From Gelidibacter salicanalis (GTDB lineage Bacteria; Bacteroidota; Bacteroidia; Flavobacteriales; Flavobacteriaceae): a DNA stretch of 64,000 bases. Positions 49,779 through 58,319 of the stretch are shown piece after piece. The stretch spans positions 1-64,000 of the forward strand of contig NZ_JAEHJZ010000040.1 of the NCBI RefSeq assembly GCF_016469035.1, given 5' to 3'. Below the pieces are notes generated by a model that saw only the letters and a list, made by a program, of their open reading frames with translations, had not been told where the DNA came from and made no database searches. The position numbers and the translations under genes were made by a program. How positions within the stretch are numbered: position 1 is the stretch's first letter; each line of letters begins with the position of its first letter.

Positions 49779-50133
49779 ACATTTTGCTTTAGCCCTGCTT
49801 GTAGCTTACGCTGCAGTATTATTGGTGTTAAGTTTGGTAACCCTTGGTAATATTCAAACCCTAGGGTCTTCCTTTGATGATAAAATATACCATGCTGGCG
49901 CCTATTTTGTATTGACTTTGTTGGTGTTTAATTACCTAAATACGTTAGAAGTTAAGAATGCTTTTTTATATGCCTTCGCTGCCGCAGCACTTTATGGGGT
50001 ATTAATGGAATTGTTTCAAAATTATTTGACCACCACCAGAACGTTTGATGGTTATGATATGGTAGCCAATATTTTTGGTGCAATTTTTGCGGTACTCTTA
50101 GTAGCCTTCTATAGAAAGTTAAAGTTAAAATAA
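49771..50133 (+). CDS. VanZ-like small membrane protein
   Basis: The 120-residue protein has four hydrophobic segments and the VanZ-like signature: [16 protein letters not shown] early, then [30 protein letters not shown] late. The name comes from a teicoplanin resistance protein, but the many family members have no shown function, and resistance should not be inferred. The start is GTG at 49771 (or TTG at 49768), overlapping the gcvH stop codon region, which implies translational coupling. It precedes the TonB-like gene by 64 bp. Confidence 0.82.
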   Translation: MHKHFALALLVAYAAVLLVLSLVTLGNIQTLGSSFDDKIYHAGAYFVLTLLVFNYLNTLEVKNAFLYAFAAAALYGVLMELFQNYLTTTRTFDGYDMVANIFGAIFAVLLVAFYRKLKLK

Positions 50134-50197
50134 ATGAATCCCTTGCTTATTTAACAAATTATTGGTTATTTTAGCATTCCTAAAACACTCTAAGCAC

Positions 50198-50926
50198 ATG
50201 AAACCAAAAAAAAATATAAAGTCAGACGTTGGAAGAAATAGCTCTATCTATTTTGCTGTAGGACTTGCTTTGATGTTATTGTTAACCAATTTGGCTATCA
50301 ATTACAAAACGTACGATAAAGAGGCCATTGATATTGGAATGATCAATATGGATGATGAATTGGAAGAAGAAATTCCAATTACTGAGCAGTTACAAACACC
50401 GCCACCACCACCGCCACCGCCACCATCAGTGCCAGAAGAAATTGAGATTGTTGAGGATGAGAAGGAAGTAGAAGAAACGGTTATTGAGTCTTCTGAAACA
50501 AATCAAGAAGAAGAAATTGCAAAAGTTGAAGATGTAGTTGTAGTTGAAGCTCCTGAAGAAGATATCGAGGTACCATTCGCAGTAATTGAAAATGTACCTG
50601 TTTTTCCAGGTTGTGAAAACGAAAGCGGAAATAATGCGAAAAAGCAATGTATGTCTGATAAGATTGCGCAGTTTGTAAACAAGAAATTTAATGTAGACCT
50701 AGCGTCAGAATTGGGTCTTTCAGGTAAACAGCGTATCAGTGTCATCTTTAAGATTGATAAATCTGGTAGCATTACTAATATTCAAGCAAGAGCGCCGCAT
50801 CCTGGTTTAGAAAAAGAAGCACAACGCGTTATTGGTTTGCTTCCTAAAATGAAACCTGGTAAGCAGCGTGGTAAAGCGGTAACAGTACCGTATTCTCTGC
50901 CAATCTTGTTCCAAGTTCAAGACTAA
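50198..50926 (+). CDS. TonB-like energy transducer, first copy
   Basis: The 242-residue protein has a short cytoplasmic N-terminus, one membrane helix (about 18-38), a proline stretch (nine Pro, about 68-76), an acidic Glu/Val-rich linker and a C-terminal TonB domain (about 150-242, with FPGCENESGNNAKKQCMSDK, then RISVIFKIDKSGSITNIQAR and MKPGKQRGKAVTVPYSLPI). TonB spans the periplasm and powers outer membrane transporters from the proton gradient. The domain begins with two conserved cysteines (PGC...QC) that could form a disulfide. The ATG at 50198 is preferred over an upstream in-frame start. A terminator follows. The next two genes share the same domain. Confidence 0.9.
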   Translation: MKPKKNIKSDVGRNSSIYFAVGLALMLLLTNLAINYKTYDKEAIDIGMINMDDELEEEIPITEQLQTPPPPPPPPPSVPEEIEIVEDEKEVEETVIESSETNQEEEIAKVEDVVVVEAPEEDIEVPFAVIENVPVFPGCENESGNNAKKQCMSDKIAQFVNKKFNVDLASELGLSGKQRISVIFKIDKSGSITNIQARAPHPGLEKEAQRVIGLLPKMKPGKQRGKAVTVPYSLPILFQVQD

Positions 50927-50947
50927 GAAAAATAATTTATAATAGTA

Positions 50948-50979
50948 AAACCCCGTTGCAAAAGCATCGGGGTTTGTTA
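50948..50979 (+). terminator. Intrinsic terminator after the first TonB-like gene
   Basis: aaaccccg (50948-50955) pairs with cggggttt (50968-50975) around a 12-nt loop; the T-rich follow-up is short and interrupted. Confidence 0.65.
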
Positions 50980-51120
50980 TTTTAGACTATTAACTAGGTA
51001 AAGAATACTTCGTGGGATAACACGAAATTAAGAATCCCATCCAAAAAAAATAAACGGTTTTTCGTTTTGGTACACTTGTTGTGATTTTAGCATAATATTA
51101 ACATATTAACTAAAGATATT

Positions 51121-51912
51121 ATGACAAATTTTAAGAAACCAGACAATGTTGCTGATGAGGGCAGGGGGCGACATGTGAAATCACAAAAGCATGATGCCAA
51201 TTTACAGAAAAACGCTACGCTTTATTTTCAGGTAGGATTGATTCTCGCGCTTTTGGCCACGTACGCGCTTTTTGAAATGAAGTTTGAGGGTAAAAATTAT
51301 CAGCTTAGTCAAATAGAGATTGAAGAGCCGTTCGCTGAGGTCACTCCAGAGCTGTTTCAAATAGCGGAGACCATCCAGCCCAAAAGTATTGACAACCAAA
51401 GCAAGACCATCGTATTATACAAAGACCCTATTATCAAACCTGACGATTTTGAAACCCCACCGGTAGACCTGCTTACCGAGCCAGAAGTGTATCTTGATCC
51501 TATAGATCCGGACAAAGTGAAGGTTGTCGCTCCACCAGAAATCGATGAGCCTGAAATTTTCAACATCCTAGGGGTAGAACAAGTGCCAATTTACCCAGGT
51601 TGTGAAGATGCGCTCACCAATACTGACCGAAGAAACTGTATGTCAGATAAGCTCAGTGCACTCATCAAAAAAACGTTTAATACCAACATTGCCAGCGACA
51701 TGGGGTTGTCAGGGATTCAAAAAATTTATGTTCAATTTAAAATTGATGAATCAGGTAAAGTAACCGAAATTTTGTCCAGAGCCCCATCGGAGCAATTGGA
51801 AGAGGAAGCAGAACGCGTCCTTTCCAAAGTGCCACAAATGGTGCCTGGTAAACAAAGACATCGGCCTGTGTCTGTAATGTATACTTTGCCCATCATTTTT
51901 GACGTGCAGTAA
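51121..51912 (+). CDS. TonB-like energy transducer, second copy
   Basis: The 263-residue protein is a paralogue of the preceding gene: a cytoplasmic N-terminus of about 38 residues, one membrane helix (about 38-55, VGLILALLATYALFEM), a Pro/Asp/Glu-rich linker without a polyproline run, and a TonB-type C-terminal domain (about 165-263) with IYPGCEDALTNTDRRNCMSDK and FKIDESGKVTEIL. The C-terminal domain is clearly similar to the first copy, while the linker differs completely. It follows the first copy by 194 bp with a terminator between, so it has its own transcription start. Confidence 0.88.
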   Translation: MTNFKKPDNVADEGRGRHVKSQKHDANLQKNATLYFQVGLILALLATYALFEMKFEGKNYQLSQIEIEEPFAEVTPELFQIAETIQPKSIDNQSKTIVLYKDPIIKPDDFETPPVDLLTEPEVYLDPIDPDKVKVVAPPEIDEPEIFNILGVEQVPIYPGCEDALTNTDRRNCMSDKLSALIKKTFNTNIASDMGLSGIQKIYVQFKIDESGKVTEILSRAPSEQLEEEAERVLSKVPQMVPGKQRHRPVSVMYTLPIIFDVQ

Positions 51913-52086
51913 AAATTGCTTAAATGGGCATCAAATTTCATCGAGTTATCGATGAGATATTCTATAGGAGATGTGCTTTTAATAACCCTTTGTGATTAAT
52001 TTTACAGCGACTGAACTTTTTTAATTTCGTATCCCTGTTTTAAAAAAAATAGTATCTTTCCTCTGTAATAAAGGGTGTAACCGTGT

Positions 52087-54198
52087 ATGAAGTATTTCTT
52101 CTTAAGTGTTCTTGTCAGTATTCAGCTGAATAGTTTTTCGCAAAACATTGAAATGTATGAAAAACCTCCTGTTTTTAAAGGGTGTGACAATGTGGCTATT
52201 GATGAATTAAAAACATGTTTTAACAACAAACTCAATCTTCATATTTTTGAAACGTTTAACGTTCCACAAGAGGTTGTAGATAATCGCTATAAAGGCGATG
52301 TAAAAGTGCTCTTTGAGGTCGATAAGGAAGGTGTTATAACCGTGATACATGTAGATGCTATTTACGATAGCTTAAAAGATGAAGCCATACGTGTTTTTGA
52401 TGCCTTGCCAAAAATACAGCCGGGGACTTATAATGGACAGCCTACATTTTACCAATATTCTCTAGCAATAAAAATTCCGTTGGTTAATCCTGAGGTCATG
52501 AGCAGTGGCACTATAGAAGAAGAAAAAAGTATTAAAAAAGCTACGGATCTCCATACTATTGTCTCTAATGAATTTGATAGCATTACCAAAGCCATCACAA
52601 CATATCAAGGTCTGGAGTATAGCAGTCAATTAAACATTCCATTTACCCACCGCTATTATTCGCGGTTTGATGGCCAAATGAACGGCTTAGGGACCAATAG
52701 CCATACTGCGGCAAAACCCTTTGTATATGAAGATGTTGCGCCTTATTACGACTTTAAAGCGGAAAAAGAAGCCCTTGTGAAAGGTTCAGACGCATGGTGG
52801 AGCCGGAAGTTGTGGGATGAGCATTTGGTGCAGGTACAAGGAGCAGATTATTGGTTTACAATTGATCCGGTACTCGATTTACAAGTAGGCAAAGATACCG
52901 ATGCTGATTTTTCTACCACCTTTAATAATACACGTGGTATCTATATTCAGGGCGGTTTGGGCAAGAAATTTAGCTTTTCAGCTTCTGTATTTGAAAGCCA
53001 AGGCCGGTTTGCGCAATATTATAATCAGTATGCAGAGCGTTTAAAAGCCTTTGGTCCTGATCCCGCCATTATTCCCGGACGTGGCATTGCCAAACGCTTT
53101 AAAGATGATGCATATGATTATCCTGTGGCGGAAGCTTATTTATCCTATGCACCAGCCAAATTTATCAATGTGCAATTTGGTCATGGAAAGAATTTTATAG
53201 GTGACGGCTACCGTTCCTTATTGCAAAGCGATGTGGCAAATCCGCAGACGTTTTTAAAGTTAAATACCAAATTTTGGAAAATTAAATACACCAATACCTG
53301 GATGTGGTTACGTGACGTGCGCGATGCTGTGGTGGAGGATAAAGCGTTTTTGACGAAATATATGGCGAACCATTATTTGAGCTGGAACGTTTCCAAACGC
53401 TTAAATATCGGACTTTTTGAGTCGGTAATGTGGACAGATACTAACGGTAGGGGCTTTGATGTCAATTACCTCAATCCGATCATCTTTTTTAGAGCGGTGG
53501 AGTTTGAAGCGGGTCAGGGGTCAGGAAATGCCATTGTAGGGGCCTCTGCAAAATACAAATGGAACAATAAAATCAATTTGTACGGACAGTTTATTCTGGA
53601 CGAATTTTCATTGAGCGATATCAAAGACCAAAATAAAAGCTGGAAAAATAAATTTGGATATCAATTGGGAGTTAAATATTATGATGCCTTTAAAGTAGAT
53701 AATTTGATGTTGCAATTGGAATACAATCAAGTCCGTCCGTATACCTACTCCCATAATACCATTGTCAATAATTATGCTCATAGCAATCAGCCCATGGCGC
53801 ATTTATGGGGCGCTAATTTTAGAGAGTTTATTGCCATTGGACGCTACAATTATCAACGTTGGTTTGCCGATGCAAAGTTTATCTTCGGTACCCGTGGATT
53901 TGATTTCAATGATGGTACCGATAATTTTAGTTATGGAGGGGATATTTATAGAAATTATAATGAGCGTCCATTTGATTCAGGTGTAAAGATTGGACAGGGC
54001 AATACCACCAAAACCTTTAATGCAGAACTACAAGCGGGATATGTCATTAACCCCGTAAGTCATTTAAAAATATTTACCAATATCAGTTTTAGAAACTTCA
54101 ATCCGGAAGCCAATACAGCTACTACCTTTAGCAATAGTACGGTGTGGTTTAATCTCGGACTCAAAACCGACTTATTTAATTGGTATTTTGATTATTAA
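52087..54198 (+). CDS. RemB-like gliding motility outer membrane protein with an N-terminal TonB-like domain
   Basis: The 703-residue protein has a signal peptide (about 1-20), then a domain of about 100 residues (about 22-135) with PPVFKGCDN, a second Cys in LKTCFNNKL, VKVLFEVDKEGVITVIHV and PKIQPGTYNGQP, matching the C-terminal domains of the two preceding TonB-like proteins. From about 200 to 703 it is a beta-barrel with many aromatic strands, ending NLGLKTDLFNWYFDY. The barrel and its position a few genes after sprA fit RemB, an outer membrane protein of flavobacterial gliding (assignment from memory). Without a membrane helix or Pro-rich spacer, the TonB-like domain cannot energise transport here; a periplasmic binding role is more likely. 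Confidence 0.75.
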   Translation: MKYFFLSVLVSIQLNSFSQNIEMYEKPPVFKGCDNVAIDELKTCFNNKLNLHIFETFNVPQEVVDNRYKGDVKVLFEVDKEGVITVIHVDAIYDSLKDEAIRVFDALPKIQPGTYNGQPTFYQYSLAIKIPLVNPEVMSSGTIEEEKSIKKATDLHTIVSNEFDSITKAITTYQGLEYSSQLNIPFTHRYYSRFDGQMNGLGTNSHTAAKPFVYEDVAPYYDFKAEKEALVKGSDAWWSRKLWDEHLVQVQGADYWFTIDPVLDLQVGKDTDADFSTTFNNTRGIYIQGGLGKKFSFSASVFESQGRFAQYYNQYAERLKAFGPDPAIIPGRGIAKRFKDDAYDYPVAEAYLSYAPAKFINVQFGHGKNFIGDGYRSLLQSDVANPQTFLKLNTKFWKIKYTNTWMWLRDVRDAVVEDKAFLTKYMANHYLSWNVSKRLNIGLFESVMWTDTNGRGFDVNYLNPIIFFRAVEFEAGQGSGNAIVGASAKYKWNNKINLYGQFILDEFSLSDIKDQNKSWKNKFGYQLGVKYYDAFKVDNLMLQLEYNQVRPYTYSHNTIVNNYAHSNQPMAHLWGANFREFIAIGRYNYQRWFADAKFIFGTRGFDFNDGTDNFSYGGDIYRNYNERPFDSGVKIGQGNTTKTFNAELQAGYVINPVSHLKIFTNISFRNFNPEANTATTFSNSTVWFNLGLKTDLFNWYFDY

Positions 54199-54369
54199 CC
54201 CTTTGCCTGATTTGTGATTTTCAGATGACGGACCACAGAAAGAAATGATGAGATGTAATAGTCTTGTAGGTCATCATCAAAATATGGAATGTTGATTTAG
54301 GTTGAAAATTTACTTTTCAAGTGAGGTGATTCCAAGTGGGTATTGAAATTTAATTATTCTGTAATTGAA

Positions 54370-54400
54370 TTGCTCAAAACCAATTTTCAAAGTATCTTTG
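54370..54400 (+). promoter_or_regulatory. Probable promoter of ctaB and the oxidase gene cluster
   Basis: TATCTTTG (54393-54400) matches TAnnTTTG, with TTG (54370-54372) about 20 nt upstream as a partial -33. The ctaB start is 35 nt further on. Confidence 0.55.
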
Positions 54401-54434
54401 CACTCGCATTTAAAAGTGACAAATACAAGACCAA

Positions 54435-55328
54435 TTGGCAACCACACAAACTTCAATTCCAAAGGCCTCTATTATTTCTGATTTCAAAGAAATAACTAAG
54501 ATGAGATTGTCATTGAGTGTGGTCTTCTCAGCCATAGCAGGGTATCTGTTAGGTGCAGAATCTATAGACTTTGGCACCATTGTATTGTTGGCCTTTGGCG
54601 GTTATTTTATGGTGGGCGCTTCTAATGCCTACAATCAAATTATTGAGCGCGATTTAGATGCGCTTATGGACCGTACAAAGAATAGGCCCATTCCTGCTGG
54701 CCGTATGTCGGTTAATTCGGCGTTTACGCTTGCAGTAGTATTTACAATATTAGGGATTGGCACACTGTATGTCATTAACCCACGCACCGCCATGTATGGC
54801 GCCATTTCCATATTTTTATATACCAGCGTTTATACGCCGTTAAAGACCAAAACACCACTCTCTGTATTTGCAGGTGCAATTCCTGGCGCGATTCCTTTTA
54901 TGTTGGGTTGGGTTGCCGCTCGAAATGATTTTGGAATTGAGCCTGGAACCTTATTCGCTATTCAGTTTTTTTGGCAATTCCCTCATTTTTGGGCAATCGG
55001 TTGGTTTTTATTCGATGATTATAAAAAAGGAGGCTTTTTCATGCTTCCTACAGGAAAGCGCGATAAGGGTACCGCTACCCAGACCATTAGGTATACCATC
55101 TGGACAGTTCTAGTGTCTATCATTCCAGCGTTTGGAGTAACGGGAGATTTGAAATTGTCTATCGTGGCAGCGGTCGTGGTCTTCGCCTTAGGCTTGGTAA
55201 TGATCTATTACGCCTTAGAATTATTTAAAAAGAGAACAGCAATAGCTGCTAAACAATTAATGATTGCAAGTGTATCTTACATCACTTTATTACAAATTGT
55301 TTATGTTGCAGATAAATTTATAAGATAA
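54435..55328 (+). CDS. ctaB: Protoheme IX farnesyltransferase (heme O synthase)
   Basis: The 297-residue membrane enzyme adds a farnesyl group to heme b to make heme O, the precursor of heme A for the oxidase. It is a UbiA-type prenyltransferase with about eight or nine helices; the aspartate-rich motif is NAYNQIIERDLDALMDRT and the second one lies in FLFDDYKKGGF. The start codon is TTG at 54435. It lies 1 bp before the first subunit III gene, so translation is coupled. Heme A synthase (ctaA) is not in the window. Confidence 0.93.
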   Translation: MATTQTSIPKASIISDFKEITKMRLSLSVVFSAIAGYLLGAESIDFGTIVLLAFGGYFMVGASNAYNQIIERDLDALMDRTKNRPIPAGRMSVNSAFTLAVVFTILGIGTLYVINPRTAMYGAISIFLYTSVYTPLKTKTPLSVFAGAIPGAIPFMLGWVAARNDFGIEPGTLFAIQFFWQFPHFWAIGWFLFDDYKKGGFFMLPTGKRDKGTATQTIRYTIWTVLVSIIPAFGVTGDLKLSIVAAVVVFALGLVMIYYALELFKKRTAIAAKQLMIASVSYITLLQIVYVADKFIR

Positions 55329-55329
55329 A

Positions 55330-55911
55330 ATGGACTTAACACAAGGAACTTTCGAAGAGAAAAATAGCAGAGCCAAAAAAATGATGCTCTGGTTTGGCAT
55401 CGTGTCTTTAATCATGTCTTTTGCGGGTTGGACAAGTGCTTTTGTGGTGAGCAGTAGTAGAGAAGACTGGCTAGTTGATTTTGAATTGCCAAATGCCTTT
55501 ATTATTAGCACCGTTGTTGTCCTGCTGAGTAGTTTGACTTTTGTTTTGGCCAAAAAAGCGCTCGAAAAGAATAACCGGCAACTGACAACAGTATGGTTGT
55601 TTGCAACCTTGGGGTTGGGTATTGCGTTTATTGCTAACCAATTTTTGGGCTTTCAAGAAATCATTGATTTGGGTTATAATTTTACTGGTCCTACCAGTAA
55701 TGTGACCATGTCCTACATCTATTTAATTGCTATGGTGCATATTGCACACGTCATTGTAGGACTGGTTTGTATTTTGATTGTTATTTATAATCATTTTAAA
55801 CAGAAGTACACGGCTGAACACATGCTCGGTCTCGAACTGGCAGCCACATTTTGGCATTTTATTGATATACTATGGGTATATCTCTTTTTATTTTTATATT
55901 TTGTAAGATAA
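55330..55911 (+). CDS. Cytochrome c oxidase subunit III, short form
   Basis: The 193-residue protein is a heme-copper oxidase subunit III with five membrane helices. The final helices carry the family signature: HIAHVIVGLVCIL and ELAATFWHFIDILWVYLFLFLYFV. It is shorter than textbook subunit III. A second, longer subunit III gene follows 146 bp later under its own promoter; having two is common in Bacteroidetes. It is coupled to ctaB. Confidence 0.9.
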   Translation: MDLTQGTFEEKNSRAKKMMLWFGIVSLIMSFAGWTSAFVVSSSREDWLVDFELPNAFIISTVVVLLSSLTFVLAKKALEKNNRQLTTVWLFATLGLGIAFIANQFLGFQEIIDLGYNFTGPTSNVTMSYIYLIAMVHIAHVIVGLVCILIVIYNHFKQKYTAEHMLGLELAATFWHFIDILWVYLFLFLYFVR

Positions 55912-55990
55912 TTGCTGATTTTTTTTCCAGGATGATGACACCGAAACAGCAATAATCATTGATAGAGTGCCTCAAAATTTAATGGGGATG

Positions 55991-56021
55991 TTTCTTTAGA
56001 TCAATAAAATGATTATTTTTG
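55991..56021 (+). promoter_or_regulatory. Probable promoter of the long subunit III gene
   Basis: TTTC (55991-55994) and TATTTTTG (56014-56021) are exactly 19 nt apart, one base short of the full consensus. The CDS begins 36 nt later. Confidence 0.65.
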
Positions 56022-56057
56022 TGCAACTTTTTAAATTAAAACAACTAATCACTACAT

Positions 56058-57035
56058 ATGGATACGACTGTCGTGAAACCTAGTGCCGAGAACAAGCGTT
56101 GGGGTGGAGGTACTGAACCCCTAAAAACTAGTTATGGCAAAATGATGATGTGGTTTTTTATCACTTCAGATGCCTTAACCTTTGCTGGTTTTTTAGCCGC
56201 TTACGGATTTTCAAGATTCAAATTTGCTGATTCTTGGCCCATAGCCGATAACGTTTTTACGCACGTCCCATTTATTCACGGTAACTATCCGATGATTTTT
56301 GTGGCCTTTATGACCTTTATTTTGATCATGTCTTCTGTGACTATGGTTTTGGCAGTAGATGCCGGACATCATAAAAATAAAGCTAAAGTAACTTTATATA
56401 TGTTCTTAACCATCCTAGGAGGGTTGATTTTCGTAGGATCTCAGGCCTATGAGTGGTCTACTTTTATCAAGGGTACATATGGTGCAGTTGCAACTAATGG
56501 GGGTAATATTCTCCATGTTATGGATGGTAATGGGAACCAGGTAGCATTAAAAGACTTTGCGATTTCACAAGGTTCAGATCGTGAACAGCACATCAGTAGA
56601 TCAGGTTTGTGGTTTACAAGTGAAACTGCATTGCCTAGTTATACGTTTGAAGAGGTTTTGGCGGGCTTTAAAGCCAATCCAGAACTTGTTGTAAGAACAA
56701 CTTATACGGGTGAAGATGGTCATAAAACCATGCTATCCCGCAGTGAATCTCTTAGAGAGTTAGAAACCAAAGGGAAGACTATCGTTGAGGGTGCTAACTT
56801 GAAACACAACGAATACGGGCCGCCGTTGTTCGCCAACTATTTCTTTTTTATCACAGGATTTCACGGATTTCACGTTTCTATTGGAATTATGTTGAACATT
56901 ATTATTTTCTTTAATGTGCTCATTGGAACCTACGAAAGAAGAGGATCTTACGAAATGGTCGAGAAAGTTGGATTATATTGGCATTTCGTTGATTTAGTTT
57001 GGGTGTTTGTATTTACATTCTTCTACCTAGTATAA
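56058..57035 (+). CDS. ctaE: Cytochrome c oxidase subunit III, long form with a soluble insertion
   Basis: The 325-residue protein is a subunit III with conserved FHGFHVSIGIMLN and VGLYWHFVDLVWVFVFTFFYLV at the end. Between the third and fourth membrane segments lies a polar insertion of about 110 residues (about 138-250, from FIKGTYGAVATNGG to GANLKHNEYGPP), with no motif I recognise; by topology it is probably periplasmic. The gene starts after its own promoter and is followed after 21 bp by the subunit IV gene. Confidence 0.9.
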   Translation: MDTTVVKPSAENKRWGGGTEPLKTSYGKMMMWFFITSDALTFAGFLAAYGFSRFKFADSWPIADNVFTHVPFIHGNYPMIFVAFMTFILIMSSVTMVLAVDAGHHKNKAKVTLYMFLTILGGLIFVGSQAYEWSTFIKGTYGAVATNGGNILHVMDGNGNQVALKDFAISQGSDREQHISRSGLWFTSETALPSYTFEEVLAGFKANPELVVRTTYTGEDGHKTMLSRSESLRELETKGKTIVEGANLKHNEYGPPLFANYFFFITGFHGFHVSIGIMLNIIIFFNVLIGTYERRGSYEMVEKVGLYWHFVDLVWVFVFTFFYLV

Positions 57036-57056
57036 CTTGAATAACATATTTTAAAC

Positions 57057-57440
57057 ATGGCAACAGACGCACATAAATTAGAAATATTTAGAGGATTGGT
57101 AAAGTTTAAATCCAATACCCAGAAAATTTGGGGGGTTTTGATCTTTTTATCCATAGTGACCGCAATTGAAGTTGTTTTAGGTATTTATAAACCTGAAATT
57201 TTAATGGTTGAAGTTTTAGGAATGAAAGCCTTAAACTGGATCTTCATTATCCTAACCCTTGTTAAAGCGTATTATATTACTTGGGATTTTATGCACATGA
57301 GAGATGAATTGCCAAGTTTTAGACGTATGATTGTCTGGACAGGTGTGTTTCTAATAGCCTATTTGATGTTTATTATATTGCAAGAAGGCGGCTATATTGA
57401 ACACGTCTTCGCAACGGGATTTGTAAAAACGGATTTTTAA
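57057..57440 (+). CDS. Cytochrome c oxidase subunit IV family protein
   Basis: The 127-residue protein has three membrane helices (about 23-42, 57-80, 92-112) and the prokaryotic subunit IV pattern, with VTAIEVVLG in the first helix and a KAYYITWDFMHMRDE loop. It contains no cofactor and stabilises the oxidase. It sits directly after the long subunit III gene and ahead of a terminator. Confidence 0.9.
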   Translation: MATDAHKLEIFRGLVKFKSNTQKIWGVLIFLSIVTAIEVVLGIYKPEILMVEVLGMKALNWIFIILTLVKAYYITWDFMHMRDELPSFRRMIVWTGVFLIAYLMFIILQEGGYIEHVFATGFVKTDF

Positions 57441-57486
57441 ATTAGCTTACTGTAACAACAGTAGCATTTAAGTGTTAAACATATAT

Positions 57487-57516
57487 AAAAAGACGGTTAT
57501 TTCAACCGTCTTTTTT
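57487..57516 (+). terminator. Intrinsic terminator after the oxidase subunit IV gene
   Basis: agacggtt (57491-57498) pairs with aaccgtct (57504-57511), loop atttc, flanked by A's and followed by T's. Confidence 0.85.
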
Positions 57517-57605
57517 ATTTTTGCACAACTGTATTTCAGGTCGGTTTTAGTAGCCGGAATCTCATATTTAAGTTCAAGAACAGAAAATCATGCAAATCAT
57601 CTCTA

Positions 57606-58319
57606 ATGGATAAAAAACTTGTTATACGGTATACAGTGCTGGGGATCCTGTTTTTTCTTCCCGTAGGCTTCCTTCTGATGCTCCTTCCTGCAAGACATAA
57701 TTACAATGCCCTTGATATTGTAAAAGAAAATGTACAGGACATTCAAACCTTCAGTGACTATGCTTTAGAAGATCATATTACAGTATTGGCTTTTTTTGGA
57801 AAGGATCCGCTGCAAAATATGATTGCAGCGTCTAATTTAAAGGAGTTGGTGTACGATAAATTTAAAGGTTTTAAAAAATTCCAAATTATTGCTGTAGTAT
57901 CTCCTGAAGCTAAAGGAAATCTTGATCTGCTCAAAAAAGAAATCGAATCTCACGAAGATTTAAAATACTGGCATTTTGTATTTCTATCTGATGAAGACAC
58001 ACAACGTGTTTTTGACAGTTTAAAAACAGATCGTCCATTAAATAGCAATTTATCAACCTCAAGGGTGTTTATTGTGGATATGGACCTAAACCAACGTGGT
58101 CGTTTGGATGATCGTACAGAGAGAGAGGTAGAGACAAATGTTGTTGCGTACGATTTGACATCCTATGATTGTGTAGAAGTGGCAATCCTTAAGAACAAAA
58201 TGAGTGAAGATATGCGCGTGTTGTTTACAGAATATAGAGAAAAACGCAAAGGAAACTTTGACTCTACAACACGACGCGCTAACGATTTAAAAGGTGTTAC
58301 AGATGAGCAAGAAGACTAA
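57606..58319 (+). CDS. Membrane-anchored SCO1-neighbour protein, possible cysteine-less thioredoxin-fold protein
   Basis: The 237-residue protein has one N-terminal membrane helix (about 8-28) and a soluble domain whose order (DHITVLAFFGKDPLQN, FKKFQIIAVVSPEAKGN, YWHFVFLSDED, SRVFIVDMDLNQRGR) mirrors the SCO/thioredoxin fold: strand, helix, strand, then the line of the SCO 'FALIDKNGFIR' strand. The CxxxC copper site is absent; the only cysteine is in SYDCVEVA. It overlaps the SCO1 gene by 17 bp, so a role in oxidase copper-site assembly or as a partner of SCO1 is inferred from context, not shown. I do not recognise a named family. Confidence 0.75.
   Translation: MDKKLVIRYTVLGILFFLPVGFLLMLLPARHNYNALDIVKENVQDIQTFSDYALEDHITVLAFFGKDPLQNMIAASNLKELVYDKFKGFKKFQIIAVVSPEAKGNLDLLKKEIESHEDLKYWHFVFLSDEDTQRVFDSLKTDRPLNSNLSTSRVFIVDMDLNQRGRLDDRTEREVETNVVAYDLTSYDCVEVAILKNKMSEDMRVLFTEYREKRKGNFDSTTRRANDLKGVTDEQED

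Noticed and set aside
49771-50133. Reading the VanZ-like protein as a glycopeptide resistance gene.
   Set aside because: VanZ-like proteins are widespread membrane proteins without van operon context; no other resistance gene is near.
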